DNA from: Oscillospiraceae bacterium
Lineage (GTDB): Bacteria > Bacillota > Clostridia > Oscillospirales > Acutalibacteraceae
DNA length: 64,000 nt
NCBI GenBank assembly: GCA_015065585.1
Contig: SVQC01000001.1
Location: 39,783 to 103,782, forward strand
Reading direction: 5' to 3'
A model generated the notes under the pieces. It was not told the DNA's origin and ran no database searches. It saw only the letters and a program-made list of their open reading frames with translations. Below, one piece after another: positions 44,068 to 53,726 of this stretch; position 1 is the first letter of the stretch, and every line of letters starts with the position of its first letter. The translations under genes and the position numbers were made by a program.

Positions 44068-44968
44068 AATAATATACGGCGGAGGAGTCCGTCGTATTGA
44101 TATTATAACGGCTGAAATTGCCGAAATAACCCGTTCCTATGCGGCAAAACTTATTACTGACGGTAACGTGTTTGTTGCTGGTAAAACTGCCTCAAAGAAC
44201 GCAAAGGTTAAAGAGGGCGAAGAAATTAAAATTCTTATTCCAGACCCTGTAGAGCTTTCGGTTTTGCCTGAAAATATACCTCTAGATATTGTTTATGAGG
44301 ATAAGGATTTATTAGTTGTAAACAAGCCTAAAGGTATGGTAGTTCATCCTGCGGCAGGGCAGTATGCCGGTACGCTTGTTAACGCTCTGCTTTACCACTG
44401 TAAAGACAGTCTTTCAGGTATCGGCGGTGTAACCAGACCAGGTATAGTTCATAGAATTGATAAGGATACAAGCGGTTTGCTGATTGTGGCGAAAAACGAT
44501 AACTCCCATAATTTTTTGGCCCGGCAAATAAAGGAGCACTCATTTACAAGAGAGTATGAAGCGATAGTTTATGGCAACCTTAAAAAAGATAAAGGAACAA
44601 TTAATGCTCCTATCGGAAGACATCCTACCAGAAGAAAGGAAATGGCTGTAACACCCATAGCTTCAAGGGATGCTACTACCCATTATGAAGTAATTGAGCG
44701 TAAAGACGGTTTCTCCCATGTTGTTCTGAGGCTTGAAACAGGCAGAACCCATCAGATACGTGTTCATATGTCATATATCGGTCATCCTGTTGCCGGCGAC
44801 GGTATTTACGGGCCCAGAAAGGTAATAAAAAGCCTTAACGGTCAATGCCTTCACGCCCGCAAAATTGGCTTTATACACCCAACTACAAAGGAATATATGG
44901 AGTTTTCAAGTGAACTTCCTGAATATTTTACTAAGTTTTTAAAGGAGATAGATAAAAATGAAATTTGA
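44054..44968 (+). CDS. RluA/RluD-family 23S rRNA pseudouridine synthase
   Basis: Pseudouridine synthase of 304 residues. An N-terminal S4 domain (RSYAAKLITDGNVFVAGKTA) is followed by the catalytic domain with the active Asp in GIVHRIDKDTSGLLIVAKN. The sequence is most like RluD (helix 69), equivalent to Bacillus ylyB next to lspA; the exact target is not proven. It overlaps both neighbours. Confidence 0.94.
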   Translation: MREIKIIYGGGVRRIDIITAEIAEITRSYAAKLITDGNVFVAGKTASKNAKVKEGEEIKILIPDPVELSVLPENIPLDIVYEDKDLLVVNKPKGMVVHPAAGQYAGTLVNALLYHCKDSLSGIGGVTRPGIVHRIDKDTSGLLIVAKNDNSHNFLARQIKEHSFTREYEAIVYGNLKKDKGTINAPIGRHPTRRKEMAVTPIASRDATTHYEVIERKDGFSHVVLRLETGRTHQIRVHMSYIGHPVAGDGIYGPRKVIKSLNGQCLHARKIGFIHPTTKEYMEFSSELPEYFTKFLKEIDKNEI

Positions 44969-45782
44969 TAACTGCTTGTTGGTTTCTGATATGGACGGAA
45001 CCTTAATGGATAAAGGGTATATTAATCCCAGAAACTATGCTGCAATAGAAGAATTTATAGACCTTGGCGGTACTTTTGCTATTGCTACCGGACGTTGCTC
45101 AATGGCTATTGACCATCTTGTTAAAAATTTCAAAGATTTAAAATATTCCATAGTTTATAACGGCGGTATGGTTTATGATTATACTATCGACGGCCCCGTG
45201 GCAGCCAGCTATCTTCCTGAGGAAGATAAAACCTTTTTTAAAGATGTTCTTGAAAAATTTCCTGATATGGGTGTTGAGGTTTTCTGTGATAAAACTGTAT
45301 ATCTAATAAATTTCAGCGAGCCTTGTAAAGTACACTGCGATTACGAGCATTTAAAACCTGTAACTGCTACATATGATGAAATTAAAGACCTTAAATGGAA
45401 TAAGGCTATGTGTATGTATTATGCCGGATTCCCTGAGGAAAAACTTGAGGAAATGTCTAAAGAAAGAGCTTTTGTTAATTCAAGCTTTACCTGGGCTACC
45501 TTTGAACTTGACGGTATAGTTTACCGTGGCTTTGAGCAGCTTCCGGGTGGCGCTCACAAGGGCTACGGCCTTGAAAATTTAAGTAAGATGCTTTCTATTC
45601 CTAAAGAAAACACCTTTGCAATCGGAGACTTTTACAACGATGCCGAAATGCTTAAAACAGCAGGTGTGTCTTCCTGCCCTGCGGCAAGTCCTGACGATAT
45701 CAAGGCTCTTGTTGATTTTGTTTCTTGTCCTTGTGACGATGGTGCAGTAGCTGAGTTTATTGAATATTTAAAGAAAAAATAA
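44958..45782 (+). CDS. HAD-superfamily Cof-type phosphatase
   Basis: Cof/YidA-like hydrolase of 274 residues. Motif I is VSDMDGTLMD (nucleophile Asp). The C2 cap spans roughly residues 85-190, and the metal-binding motif IV is IGDFYNDAEML. Substrates are usually sugar phosphates or nucleotides; none can be named. AAAGGAG precedes the ATG. It is the last gene of the long mutSL-lspA operon, before a terminator. Confidence 0.9.
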   Translation: MKFDNCLLVSDMDGTLMDKGYINPRNYAAIEEFIDLGGTFAIATGRCSMAIDHLVKNFKDLKYSIVYNGGMVYDYTIDGPVAASYLPEEDKTFFKDVLEKFPDMGVEVFCDKTVYLINFSEPCKVHCDYEHLKPVTATYDEIKDLKWNKAMCMYYAGFPEEKLEEMSKERAFVNSSFTWATFELDGIVYRGFEQLPGGAHKGYGLENLSKMLSIPKENTFAIGDFYNDAEMLKTAGVSSCPAASPDDIKALVDFVSCPCDDGAVAEFIEYLKKK

Positions 45783-45795
45783 AATAATTTTAATA

Positions 45796-45830
45796 AAAAA
45801 TACGGTAACACTTAAGGCTACCGTATTTTT
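45796..45830 (+). terminator. Intrinsic terminator after the HAD phosphatase gene
   Basis: AAAAATACGGTA (45796-45807), 11-base loop, TACCGTATTTTT (45819-45830). A 12-base stem ending in T residues. Confidence 0.9.
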
Positions 45831-45864
45831 CTTTTATTTAAAGGTATTAATGGCTTCTTTTTTA

Positions 45865-45893
45865 TTGCAAAAGCGTACTATATATGTTAAAAT
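45865..45893 (+). promoter_or_regulatory. Promoter of the recJ-relA operon
   Basis: TTGCAA (45865-45870), a 17-base spacer and TAAAAT (45888-45893). Confidence 0.7.
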
Positions 45894-45955
45894 ATTAATT
45901 AATTATATTTTATATTGGGTGATTGTTTACTTTTTGAAAGGAGGAGATATGCAAT

Positions 45956-47962
45956 ATGAGAAAATGGGAAATTTCTAAAGTGGATAAACAACTCGCTAAA
46001 GTTCTTGCCGAGGAATGTGATATCGACCCTTTCGTTGCTATGCTTGCTTCTTCAAGAGGTTATGATGACCCTGTCTTACTTGAGCAGTTTTTGTCTGACG
46101 AGACTGTTTTTGCCGACCCGTATGAATTGAAGGATATCGTTAAGGCGGCAGAGTGTATTAACGGGGCTATTGAAAATAATGAAACCATAGCCGTTTACGG
46201 TGATTATGACTGTGACGGTGTTACTGCAACTGCTCTGCTATACTCTTACCTTTTAGAAAGAAATGCAAATGTTCTTTATCATATTCCTGACCGCTTTGAA
46301 GAAGGATACGGTATGAACATTACGGCTATTGATAGTCTGAAAGTTAAGGGTGTCAGCCTTATTATTACGGTTGATAATGGTATTTCTTGCTATGATGAAA
46401 TTGAATATGCAAAAAAACTTGGTATAAAGGTTGTTGTAAGCGACCATCATTTACCGCCTGAAAAAACACCTGATGCAGAGGCTGTTATAAATCCCCACCA
46501 AAGTGATGATATAAGCGGTTTTAAAGAAGTGTGTGGTGTTGCCGTTGCATTTAAGCTTGTTTGTGCTATTGAACACAGTATGCCTGAAGAAATGATTTGG
46601 CGCTACGGCGACCTTGTTGCCCTGGGTACCTTAGGTGATGTAATGCCTCTCGTTAATGAAAACCGTTCCTTTGTTAAAGCGGGTTTTGGTATGCTTAAAA
46701 ACGGTAACAGGCTAGGTGTTAAAACTCTGTTGCAGGTTGCAGGTTTAAATAAAGATGATTTTTCGGTAAGCCGAATTACCTTTGGTCTTGTTCCGCGCAT
46801 TAACGCTGCCGGCAGAATGGGAAGTGCTAAGCGGGCTCTTGAACTTCTTATTTGTAAGGATAATGAAAAGGCACTGCTTTTAGCTGAAGAAATAAACGGG
46901 GAAAATATTTCCCGTCAGGAAATCGAAAAAGAAATTTATAAAGAAGCAAAAAATCTCATTGAGGTTCAAGGTCTTTATAGACACAGAGTTATAGTTGTTG
47001 CAGGTGAAAGCTGGCACCATGGTATAGTTGGAATAGTTGCCTCCCGAATTTGTGAGCATTACGGTAAACCTGCTATAGTTCTCAGTACAGACGGTGAGAT
47101 TTCTCACGGCTCTGGCAGAAGTATTGAGGGTTTTTCCCTTTATGATGCTATAAATAGCGCCGCCTTATATACAGAAAAATTTGGTGGTCATGAGCAGGCG
47201 GCGGGTATGACCATAAAAAGAGAAAATATTGAGGCTTTCAGAAATGCGGTTAATTTATATGCCTCTCGGTGTAAACCCGTTATACCCGTACTAAAGCTTG
47301 ACTGTAAACTTAATCCTGCCGCGATTAATCTCGACCTTGTTTATTCCTTAAAAGAGTTAGCACCTTTTGGTACGGGAAATCCTGTTCCCGTTTTTGGAAT
47401 ATATGGGGTTCAGATTGAAAAAATAACATCAATAGCAGGGGATAAGCATTTGAAAATCTCCTTTATTAAGGGTGCGGTGGTTTTTCAAGCTGTGCTGTTT
47501 TCCTGCGGCGAAAAGGCTTTCCCTTTTTCTAAGGGCGAAATTATTGATATTGCGGTAACCCTTGATACGAATTTTTATAACGGAAAAGAGTATTTGTCAA
47601 TTCAGATAAAAGATTACCGTTATTCAGGTGTAAAAGACGATGACCTTGCATTTCAGCGCGCTGTTTACGATGATTTTAGTAATGGGGTTAATGCTGATTA
47701 TAAGGCTTTTGCACCCGAAATTGACCAGTGCCGCGCGGTATATAAATATATGCTTCATAAAGATGTTGCCTGTGAAAATGTTATTCAACATTTTATGAAT
47801 GATATAGGCTATGCCAAGGTAAAAATAATTTTAGATATATTAAAAGAAATGTCACTTGTTGACGTTAATATTACCGCTAATACTGAAATTCTCTCAGTTG
47901 CAAACAAGGGCGGTAAGGTTAAACTAGAGGATTCAAAGATATTAAAAAGGGTAAGGGGGTGA
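45956..47962 (+). CDS. recJ: Single-stranded-DNA exonuclease RecJ
   Basis: DHH-family 5'-3' exonuclease of 668 residues. Catalytic motifs: YGDYDCDGVTATALL (near residue 82), VSDHHLPPE (DHH), the SHGSGRSIEGFSLYDA region and GGHEQAAGMTI of DHHA1. A C-terminal extension of about 100 residues follows the OB domain, as in Gram-positive RecJ. AAAGGAGGAG stands upstream of the ATG. The 3' end overlaps the relA region. Confidence 0.96.
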   Translation: MRKWEISKVDKQLAKVLAEECDIDPFVAMLASSRGYDDPVLLEQFLSDETVFADPYELKDIVKAAECINGAIENNETIAVYGDYDCDGVTATALLYSYLLERNANVLYHIPDRFEEGYGMNITAIDSLKVKGVSLIITVDNGISCYDEIEYAKKLGIKVVVSDHHLPPEKTPDAEAVINPHQSDDISGFKEVCGVAVAFKLVCAIEHSMPEEMIWRYGDLVALGTLGDVMPLVNENRSFVKAGFGMLKNGNRLGVKTLLQVAGLNKDDFSVSRITFGLVPRINAAGRMGSAKRALELLICKDNEKALLLAEEINGENISRQEIEKEIYKEAKNLIEVQGLYRHRVIVVAGESWHHGIVGIVASRICEHYGKPAIVLSTDGEISHGSGRSIEGFSLYDAINSAALYTEKFGGHEQAAGMTIKRENIEAFRNAVNLYASRCKPVIPVLKLDCKLNPAAINLDLVYSLKELAPFGTGNPVPVFGIYGVQIEKITSIAGDKHLKISFIKGAVVFQAVLFSCGEKAFPFSKGEIIDIAVTLDTNFYNGKEYLSIQIKDYRYSGVKDDDLAFQRAVYDDFSNGVNADYKAFAPEIDQCRAVYKYMLHKDVACENVIQHFMNDIGYAKVKIILDILKEMSLVDVNITANTEILSVANKGGKVKLEDSKILKRVRG

Positions 47963-47967
47963 GTTTT

Positions 47968-50166
47968 ATGGAATGTATTTACGAGAACGAATATAAAGAG
48001 TTTGAAGCTTTTCTTAAGAGTCAGAATATATCTTTTGATTTCGATATGATTAAAAAGGCTTTTGAGTTTTGCTGTAAAGTTCATAAAGGGCAGCTACGCC
48101 GTTCTAACGAGGAGTATTATATACATCCCGTAAGTGTGGCAAAAATTGTGGCTCAGTTGGGTCTTGACAGCGAGGCTGTGTGTGCCGCTTTGCTTCACGA
48201 TGCAGTTGAGGATACCGACACAACGGTTGAGGAGATAAGCAAAAATTTTTCAAGCGAGGTAGCCTTGCTTGTTGACGGAGTTACAAAAATCGGTAGACTT
48301 TCCTTTATTTCAAAAGAGGAGCAACAGGCGGAAAGCATAAGAAAAATGCTTATTGCTATGGGTAAGGATATAAGGGTAATTCTTATAAAACTCGCCGATA
48401 GACTTCATAATATGCGAACTATTGAGTTTATGCCATCCCAAAAACAGAGAGATAAGGCTCTTGAAACCTTAGAGGTATATGCTCCTATTGCTCATAGACT
48501 TGGTATCCGTCCCATTAAGGAAGAACTTGAGGATATTTCTATTGCGCACCTTGACCCTGTTGCATACGGTGAAATTGAAAATTTACTTACGGGTAATAAT
48601 GCATACCGCACTCAGATGCTTGAAACAGTTAAATTAAGAATAAAAGAACGTCTTGAAAAGGATATACCCGATATAAAAACAGAATTCCAAAGCCGCGTTA
48701 AATCTATAAACGGTATATACAGAAAAATGTTTGTACAGGGAAAGAGCTTTGAAGAAATATACGATATTTATGCGGTTCGTATTATTACCGATACTGTGGC
48801 TGACTGTTATAATATTCTCGGTATAATACATGATATGTTTCGTCCTATACCAAATAGATTCAAAGACTATATTTCTACTCCAAAGCCTAATATGTATCAG
48901 TCACTTCATACTACTGTTATAGGCAGAGAGGGCGTACCCTTTGAAATTCAGATAAGAACAACTGCGATGCATGAAACGGCAGAGTACGGAATTGCTGCTC
49001 ATTGGAAGTATAAGGCAGGTATACACGGCACTGACGAGAGTATGGAAAATCAGCTTGCCTGGATAAGACAGATACTTGAATCTCAGAGCGATACGGGTGA
49101 TGCTTCCGAAATTATAAGAAGTATCAAGGTTGACCTTGCTCAAGACGATACCTTTGCCGTTACACCTAAGGGAGATGTTATAAATCTTCCTGCCGGCGCA
49201 ACGGTTGTTGACTTTGCTTTTGCAATTCATTCTGCTGTGGGAATTAAAATGGTGGGTGCAAAGGTAGATGGACGTATTGTTCCTATAAATCATGTTATAA
49301 AGACGGGCGAAATTATCGAAATATTAACTACTAATCAGGCGGGTCATGGCCCTAGCCGTGATTGGATGAATATTGCCGTTACAAATCAGGCAAAATCAAA
49401 AATCAGAAGTTGGTTTAAGAAAGAAAAACGCGCCGAGAATATTGAAAGCGGACGAAATGAGCTTGAACGCGAGTTTAAGCGTAACGGTATTGCTTTTGAA
49501 GAAGATAATCAGTATGAAGAATTTCTCCTTGATATTGCCAGACGTCAGCATCTTGAAAATATTGATGAGCTTTATGCGGCAATCGGTTACGGCGGTGTTG
49601 TTCTGGCTAGAATTCTGCCTAATATTAAGGAGAATTTCAACCGTATAAATAAGCAAAACAAGGTTGTTATTACTGCACCTGAAACTGTACAGAGCAGGCG
49701 CTCTAAGGCTACCGATGGTGTGATTGTTGAGGGCGTTGATAACTGTCTTGTAAAGTTTTCAAAATGCTGTGCGCCACTTCCGGGGGATGATATAATCGGC
49801 TTTATAACAAGGGGTCACGGTGTTTCTATTCATAAACGTGACTGTATTAATGTGCCTAAGAATATTGAGGAAGCGGCGGAGCCTGCAAGGTGGATTCCGT
49901 CTTATTGGGCGGATAATACTCCTTCTGATTTCTTGGCATCAATTCAGATAACTGCTATTGACAGACAAGGTCTTATTCTTGATATTTCGCAGACCCTTGT
50001 TAATATGCGCGTTGCGCTTCACGGCATTAATGCACGTCCAACCAAAAACGGCAACAGCATTACGCTTATTACCGTTAGCGCAGAGGGTGTAGAACATCTT
50101 AAAAATATTATAAGCCGTATCGAAAAAATTCACGGCGTATTTCATGTAGAAAGGCTTAATCAGTAA
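47968..50166 (+). CDS. relA: RelA/SpoT-type (p)ppGpp synthetase/hydrolase
   Basis: Bifunctional stringent-response enzyme of about 732 residues. The HD hydrolase domain is intact (LLHDAVEDTDTTVEE), as is the synthetase domain (TPKPNMYQSLHTTVIG). Then come TGS (TPKGDVINLPAGATVVDFAF), a zinc-finger/CC region (VKFSKCCAPLPGDDIIGFIT) and a terminal ACT domain. I chose ATG 47968, which follows GGGGGTGAG at good distance; a GTG at 47959 overlapping the recJ stop is possible. recJ-relA-dtd is a common Firmicutes order. Confidence 0.96.
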   Translation: MECIYENEYKEFEAFLKSQNISFDFDMIKKAFEFCCKVHKGQLRRSNEEYYIHPVSVAKIVAQLGLDSEAVCAALLHDAVEDTDTTVEEISKNFSSEVALLVDGVTKIGRLSFISKEEQQAESIRKMLIAMGKDIRVILIKLADRLHNMRTIEFMPSQKQRDKALETLEVYAPIAHRLGIRPIKEELEDISIAHLDPVAYGEIENLLTGNNAYRTQMLETVKLRIKERLEKDIPDIKTEFQSRVKSINGIYRKMFVQGKSFEEIYDIYAVRIITDTVADCYNILGIIHDMFRPIPNRFKDYISTPKPNMYQSLHTTVIGREGVPFEIQIRTTAMHETAEYGIAAHWKYKAGIHGTDESMENQLAWIRQILESQSDTGDASEIIRSIKVDLAQDDTFAVTPKGDVINLPAGATVVDFAFAIHSAVGIKMVGAKVDGRIVPINHVIKTGEIIEILTTNQAGHGPSRDWMNIAVTNQAKSKIRSWFKKEKRAENIESGRNELEREFKRNGIAFEEDNQYEEFLLDIARRQHLENIDELYAAIGYGGVVLARILPNIKENFNRINKQNKVVITAPETVQSRRSKATDGVIVEGVDNCLVKFSKCCAPLPGDDIIGFITRGHGVSIHKRDCINVPKNIEEAAEPARWIPSYWADNTPSDFLASIQITAIDRQGLILDISQTLVNMRVALHGINARPTKNGNSITLITVSAEGVEHLKNIISRIEKIHGVFHVERLNQ

Positions 50167-50621
50167 TGAAAGCTGTTATTCAGAGAGTTAGTAATGCACA
50201 AGTAAAGGTGGACGGTAAAACTGTCGGCAAAATAGGGAATGGACTTCTTGTGTTGCTTGGTGTATACGAAGATGATACATCTTTTGATACTGAAATTCTT
50301 GCTAGTAAGGTGCCTTCGCTCCGTGTTTTTTGTGATAGTGACGATAAAATGAATTTATCGGTCAAGGATATAGACGGAGAAATCCTAGTTATATCAAACT
50401 TTACCCTTTGTGCTGATACCAAAAAGGGTAACCGCCCTTCGTTTACGATGGCTAGGTCACCAAATGAAGCTAATGCTGAATATGAAAAATTCTGTAGCCT
50501 TTTAAAAGATAACGGGATTAAAAATGTGCAAAAAGGAGTTTTCGGCGCCGATATGCAGGTTTCTCTTTTAAACGACGGTCCCGTAACCATAATTCTTGAT
50601 ACTCAAATTTGGAGAAAATAA
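50166..50621 (+). CDS. dtd: D-aminoacyl-tRNA deacylase
   Basis: DTD of 151 residues hydrolysing D-aminoacyl-tRNAs. The signature starts MKAVIQRVSNAQVKVDGK, and the active-site segments SNFTLCADTKKGNRPSF and the GPVT-type motif (NDGPVTIILDT) are present. The start overlaps the relA stop by one base (TAATG), so it is translationally coupled. Confidence 0.96.
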   Translation: MKAVIQRVSNAQVKVDGKTVGKIGNGLLVLLGVYEDDTSFDTEILASKVPSLRVFCDSDDKMNLSVKDIDGEILVISNFTLCADTKKGNRPSFTMARSPNEANAEYEKFCSLLKDNGIKNVQKGVFGADMQVSLLNDGPVTIILDTQIWRK

Positions 50622-50624
50622 AAA

Positions 50625-51245
50625 ATGAAGCTTATAACCGTAAATGTTTCCGATATGGATGTTAATACATATCTTATCGAAAGTGAAAAAACCGCCCTTA
50701 TAATTGACCCCGGAGTAATGTGCGAGGAAATAGAAAAATTTATAAAAGATAACGAGGGAAAGGAAATCGCCATCCTTTTAACTCATAATCATTTTGACCA
50801 TATTGGTGGAGCAGATTTGGCGCGTAAGCTTTCAAATGGGAAAATTTATATTCACGTTGCTGATGCAACGGGCCTTAGCAACCCCGAAATAAACCTGTCT
50901 TCTAGATTTGGTCTGGCACTTGAACCTTTTGAGGCTGATGTTGCTTTTAAGGAAAACGAAAGTCTTAACTTTACTGATTTTACGGTAAAAACCATGCTGA
51001 CTCCCGGACATAGTGAGGGAAGCGTATGTTATATAATCGATGACTTTATGTTCAGCGGTGATACACTTTTCAGAATGAATGTCGGCAGAACCGATTTTAT
51101 TTTCGGAAGCAGAACAAAACAAATAGAGTCTCTTAAAAAGCTTTCTTTATTAGACGAAGATTTTGAAGTATATCCCGGTCACGGCCCTGCAACCCGACTT
51201 TCTTTTGAAAAGGAATATAACCCCTATATAAAGGAAATCAAATAA
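50625..51245 (+). CDS. MBL-fold metallo-hydrolase (glyoxalase II-like)
   Basis: Metallo-beta-lactamase-fold protein of 206 residues. The metal motif is LLTHNHFDHIGG (H-x-H-x-D-H), followed by TPGHSEGSVCYI, MFSGDTLFRMNVGRTD and YPGHGPATR. Family members hydrolyse thioesters such as S-lactoylglutathione; the substrate here is unknown, and many Clostridia lack glutathione. It lies in the relA-dtd-hemZ block. Confidence 0.88.
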   Translation: MKLITVNVSDMDVNTYLIESEKTALIIDPGVMCEEIEKFIKDNEGKEIAILLTHNHFDHIGGADLARKLSNGKIYIHVADATGLSNPEINLSSRFGLALEPFEADVAFKENESLNFTDFTVKTMLTPGHSEGSVCYIIDDFMFSGDTLFRMNVGRTDFIFGSRTKQIESLKKLSLLDEDFEVYPGHGPATRLSFEKEYNPYIKEIK

Positions 51246-52711
51246 TGAAGCTTTGTTGTATAAATCATAATTTTAATTATGAATGTGAAAAGATTTGCAG
51301 ACTGTTTCTACCCTTTGAGAAAATTGAGGTAACTGATACTTGTTTTTCTGGCGACGGCGTAGCGTTTACTGAAATATGTGACGGAATAATTAAAGCAAGT
51401 CTTAGCCTTAACGGTATTTTTGCTGAGCGGGAGAGGGAAATTTCTTTTAACCAAGATGATAGAGAAAAGGAACTTTTAACCGCCTCTTTGCTTTTTGAAT
51501 GTTTTGCAGAAATTACCGATTATAAGCCCAAATGGGGTATATTAACCGGCATAAGACCGACAAGACTTTATTCAAGCGTTTTATCCGAAAAGAAAAATGA
51601 AGAAGATACTGAAAGATATTTCAGGGAAAACTTTTACGTTGATGATGAGAAAATTTCTCTTTGCAGAGAAACCTATAAATCAGAGGCAGAAATAATAAAC
51701 CTTTCAAAAGACAATTCTTTTAGTCTTTACGTTTCTATTCCTTTTTGTCCCACAAGATGCTCTTACTGTTCTTTTGTATCCCACGCTGTAGAAAAGGCGA
51801 CAAAGCTAATTGACAGCTACTTTGAGTATCTCTTAAAGGAAATTGAAATAACTGCTAATATAGCTAAAGAAAATAATTTACGGCTTGAAACAGTATATAT
51901 AGGTGGCGGTACTCCCACAACACTTAGCGCACAGCAGCTAAGAAAACTCATAGAACATATCATAAATAATTTTGACTTTACCTTTGTCCGCGAATTCACG
52001 GTGGAGGCGGGGCGCCCCGATACCGTAACTAAAGAAAAACTTCAAGTTCTTAAGGAATTTAACGTTGACAGAATAAGTATTAATCCGCAGACAATGAGTG
52101 ATGAAGTTTTAATTAATATAGGCCGCGCTCATACTGCAAAGCAGACCGAGGATGCTTTTTTACTTGCAAGAGAAGTGGGTTTTAATAACATTAATATGGA
52201 CCTTATAGCCGGACTTCCGGGGGATACCCTTGAAAACTTTAAAGCTACCATTCAAAAACTTATTTCGCTTTCTCCTGAAAGCATAACGGTTCATTCTCTG
52301 TCAATGAAACGTTCTTCCAATATGAATGTTAAAGGACAGCTTCCCGAAATTGAGGTTGGCAAAATCGCCGATGAAATGGTGACCTATGCAAGAAATGAGC
52401 TAACAAAAGCAGGCATTTTGCCTTACTATATGTACAGACAAAGTAAAACTGTAGGAAACCTCGAAAATATCGGATACGCGGTTAAAGGGAAAGAATGTCT
52501 TTATAATATTTATATTATGGATGAAACTCATACTATTTTGGCTTGCGGTGCTTCAGCAGTAACAAAGCTGAGAGCGCCAAAATCAAATTATATTGAGCGT
52601 ATTTTTAATTTTAAATACCCGTATGAATACATAAACCGCTTTGATGAACAAATTGAACGCAAGAGGAGAATCGGTGGATTCTATACCGAATATCCCCATA
52701 ACTTGAAATAA
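51245..52711 (+). CDS. hemZ: HemZ-like coproporphyrinogen dehydrogenase, radical SAM
   Basis: Radical SAM protein of 488 residues. The cluster motif is PFCPTRCSYCSF (CxxxCxxC), followed by the HemN-type GGGTPTTLSAQQL and SINPQTMSDEVL blocks. An N-terminal domain of about 150 residues, typical of HemZ, precedes it. It is annotated as an oxygen-independent coproporphyrinogen oxidase, but many HemN-like proteins have other functions and no other haem genes are nearby. The start overlaps the MBL gene stop. Confidence 0.85.
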   Translation: MKLCCINHNFNYECEKICRLFLPFEKIEVTDTCFSGDGVAFTEICDGIIKASLSLNGIFAEREREISFNQDDREKELLTASLLFECFAEITDYKPKWGILTGIRPTRLYSSVLSEKKNEEDTERYFRENFYVDDEKISLCRETYKSEAEIINLSKDNSFSLYVSIPFCPTRCSYCSFVSHAVEKATKLIDSYFEYLLKEIEITANIAKENNLRLETVYIGGGTPTTLSAQQLRKLIEHIINNFDFTFVREFTVEAGRPDTVTKEKLQVLKEFNVDRISINPQTMSDEVLINIGRAHTAKQTEDAFLLAREVGFNNINMDLIAGLPGDTLENFKATIQKLISLSPESITVHSLSMKRSSNMNVKGQLPEIEVGKIADEMVTYARNELTKAGILPYYMYRQSKTVGNLENIGYAVKGKECLYNIYIMDETHTILACGASAVTKLRAPKSNYIERIFNFKYPYEYINRFDEQIERKRRIGGFYTEYPHNLK

Positions 52712-52755
52712 ATACTATATTATGATAAAATGTATAAAAATATGAGGTGAATGTT

Positions 52756-53031
52756 ATGGCTTTTGATGACGTAATGAAAAAACTTGGTGAGGTTGCCGAT
52801 GTAGTTGCTTCAACTACCGAAAAAACCGTAAATATAGGAAAGCAGAAATATAATGTTGCGGTTCTTGAAAATAAGCTTAAAAAATGTTACGAGGAGCTTG
52901 GCAAGGTTTATTATAATGAGGCTGTTAATAATCCTGAAATAAGCGGTGAAATAAAAGAAGTTATTGACCGCATTAACGGGCTTATTATTGATATCGAGAC
53001 GGCAAAAGCTGAAATAGAAAATCTTAGATAG
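52756..53031 (+). CDS. Small coiled-coil protein of unknown function
   Basis: Not recognised. The ATG at 52756 follows GAGGTGA at ideal distance and gives 91 residues. The sequence is nearly all helical with heptad-like spacing: an N-terminal amphipathic part (FDDVMKKLGEVADVVASTTE), a basic middle (NIGKQKYNVAVLENKLKKCY) and a C-terminal coiled coil (IKEVIDRINGLIIDIETAKA). There is no signal peptide or membrane segment. It stands ten bases before the nucleosidase gene and is probably cotranscribed. Confidence 0.75.
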   Translation: MAFDDVMKKLGEVADVVASTTEKTVNIGKQKYNVAVLENKLKKCYEELGKVYYNEAVNNPEISGEIKEVIDRINGLIIDIETAKAEIENLR

Positions 53032-53041
53032 AGGATTTGTT

Positions 53042-53716
53042 ATGAAAACTGTAGGAATAATAGTTGCTGACAGCGGAGAATTTGCTCCTCTTATTTCAAA
53101 ACTTGAAAATGCTGAAAACGTTGGATTTTTTGGCAGGGACTGCTACTCTTTTACCGTAAACTCGGTAAAGGTTTTAGCATTGCTTTCGGGTATTGGTAAG
53201 GTTAATGCCGCCGCCGCCGCAATGTACCTTTACTCTAAGGGTTGTGATGTTATTTTGAATTACGGCTATTCTGGCGGTATAAGCGGTGTAAAAAAAGGCG
53301 AGGTAGTTATTGCAAATAAATTTTTAGAGCATGATTTTGACCTTGTTTGTTTAGGATACAAACCCTGTCAGAAACCCGAACAGGAGTATGTTTATGATGC
53401 AGACGGCGAATTAGTTACAATGCTTAGTGAAGTCTTTAATGGCGCTAAAACTGGACTTGCTGTATCGGGTGATTGCTTTGTAAGTGATGATAATTTACGC
53501 AATACCTTGAAAAATGAATTCGACGCTCTTTCCTGTGATATGGAAACTGCGGCTATCGCATCAGTTTGCTGTCAGACAGGTATAAAGTTCGCCGCTGTAA
53601 GACAAATTTCAGACGATGCGGGTGATGATGCAAAGGATAGCTATAAACAAGAGGCTTATAGCGGCAACTTATCTCTTTGCGACGGAATACTTGAAGTTAT
53701 TTCTAAACTAAGTTAA
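53042..53716 (+). CDS. 5'-methylthioadenosine/S-adenosylhomocysteine nucleosidase-like protein
   Basis: Nucleoside phosphorylase fold, 224 residues. The start (KTVGIIVADSGEFAPLI) and the SGIGKVNAAAAAMYL and NYGYSGGISGVKKGEVVIA blocks match MTAN/Pfs. The ribose-binding signature is DMETAAIASVC (usually ME-x-A-A). If it is a true MTAN it would make S-ribosylhomocysteine for LuxS (32690). Identity across the family is moderate, so another nucleosidase is possible. Confidence 0.8.
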   Translation: MKTVGIIVADSGEFAPLISKLENAENVGFFGRDCYSFTVNSVKVLALLSGIGKVNAAAAAMYLYSKGCDVILNYGYSGGISGVKKGEVVIANKFLEHDFDLVCLGYKPCQKPEQEYVYDADGELVTMLSEVFNGAKTGLAVSGDCFVSDDNLRNTLKNEFDALSCDMETAAIASVCCQTGIKFAAVRQISDDAGDDAKDSYKQEAYSGNLSLCDGILEVISKLS

Positions 53717-53726
53717 AGGAGAGTTT

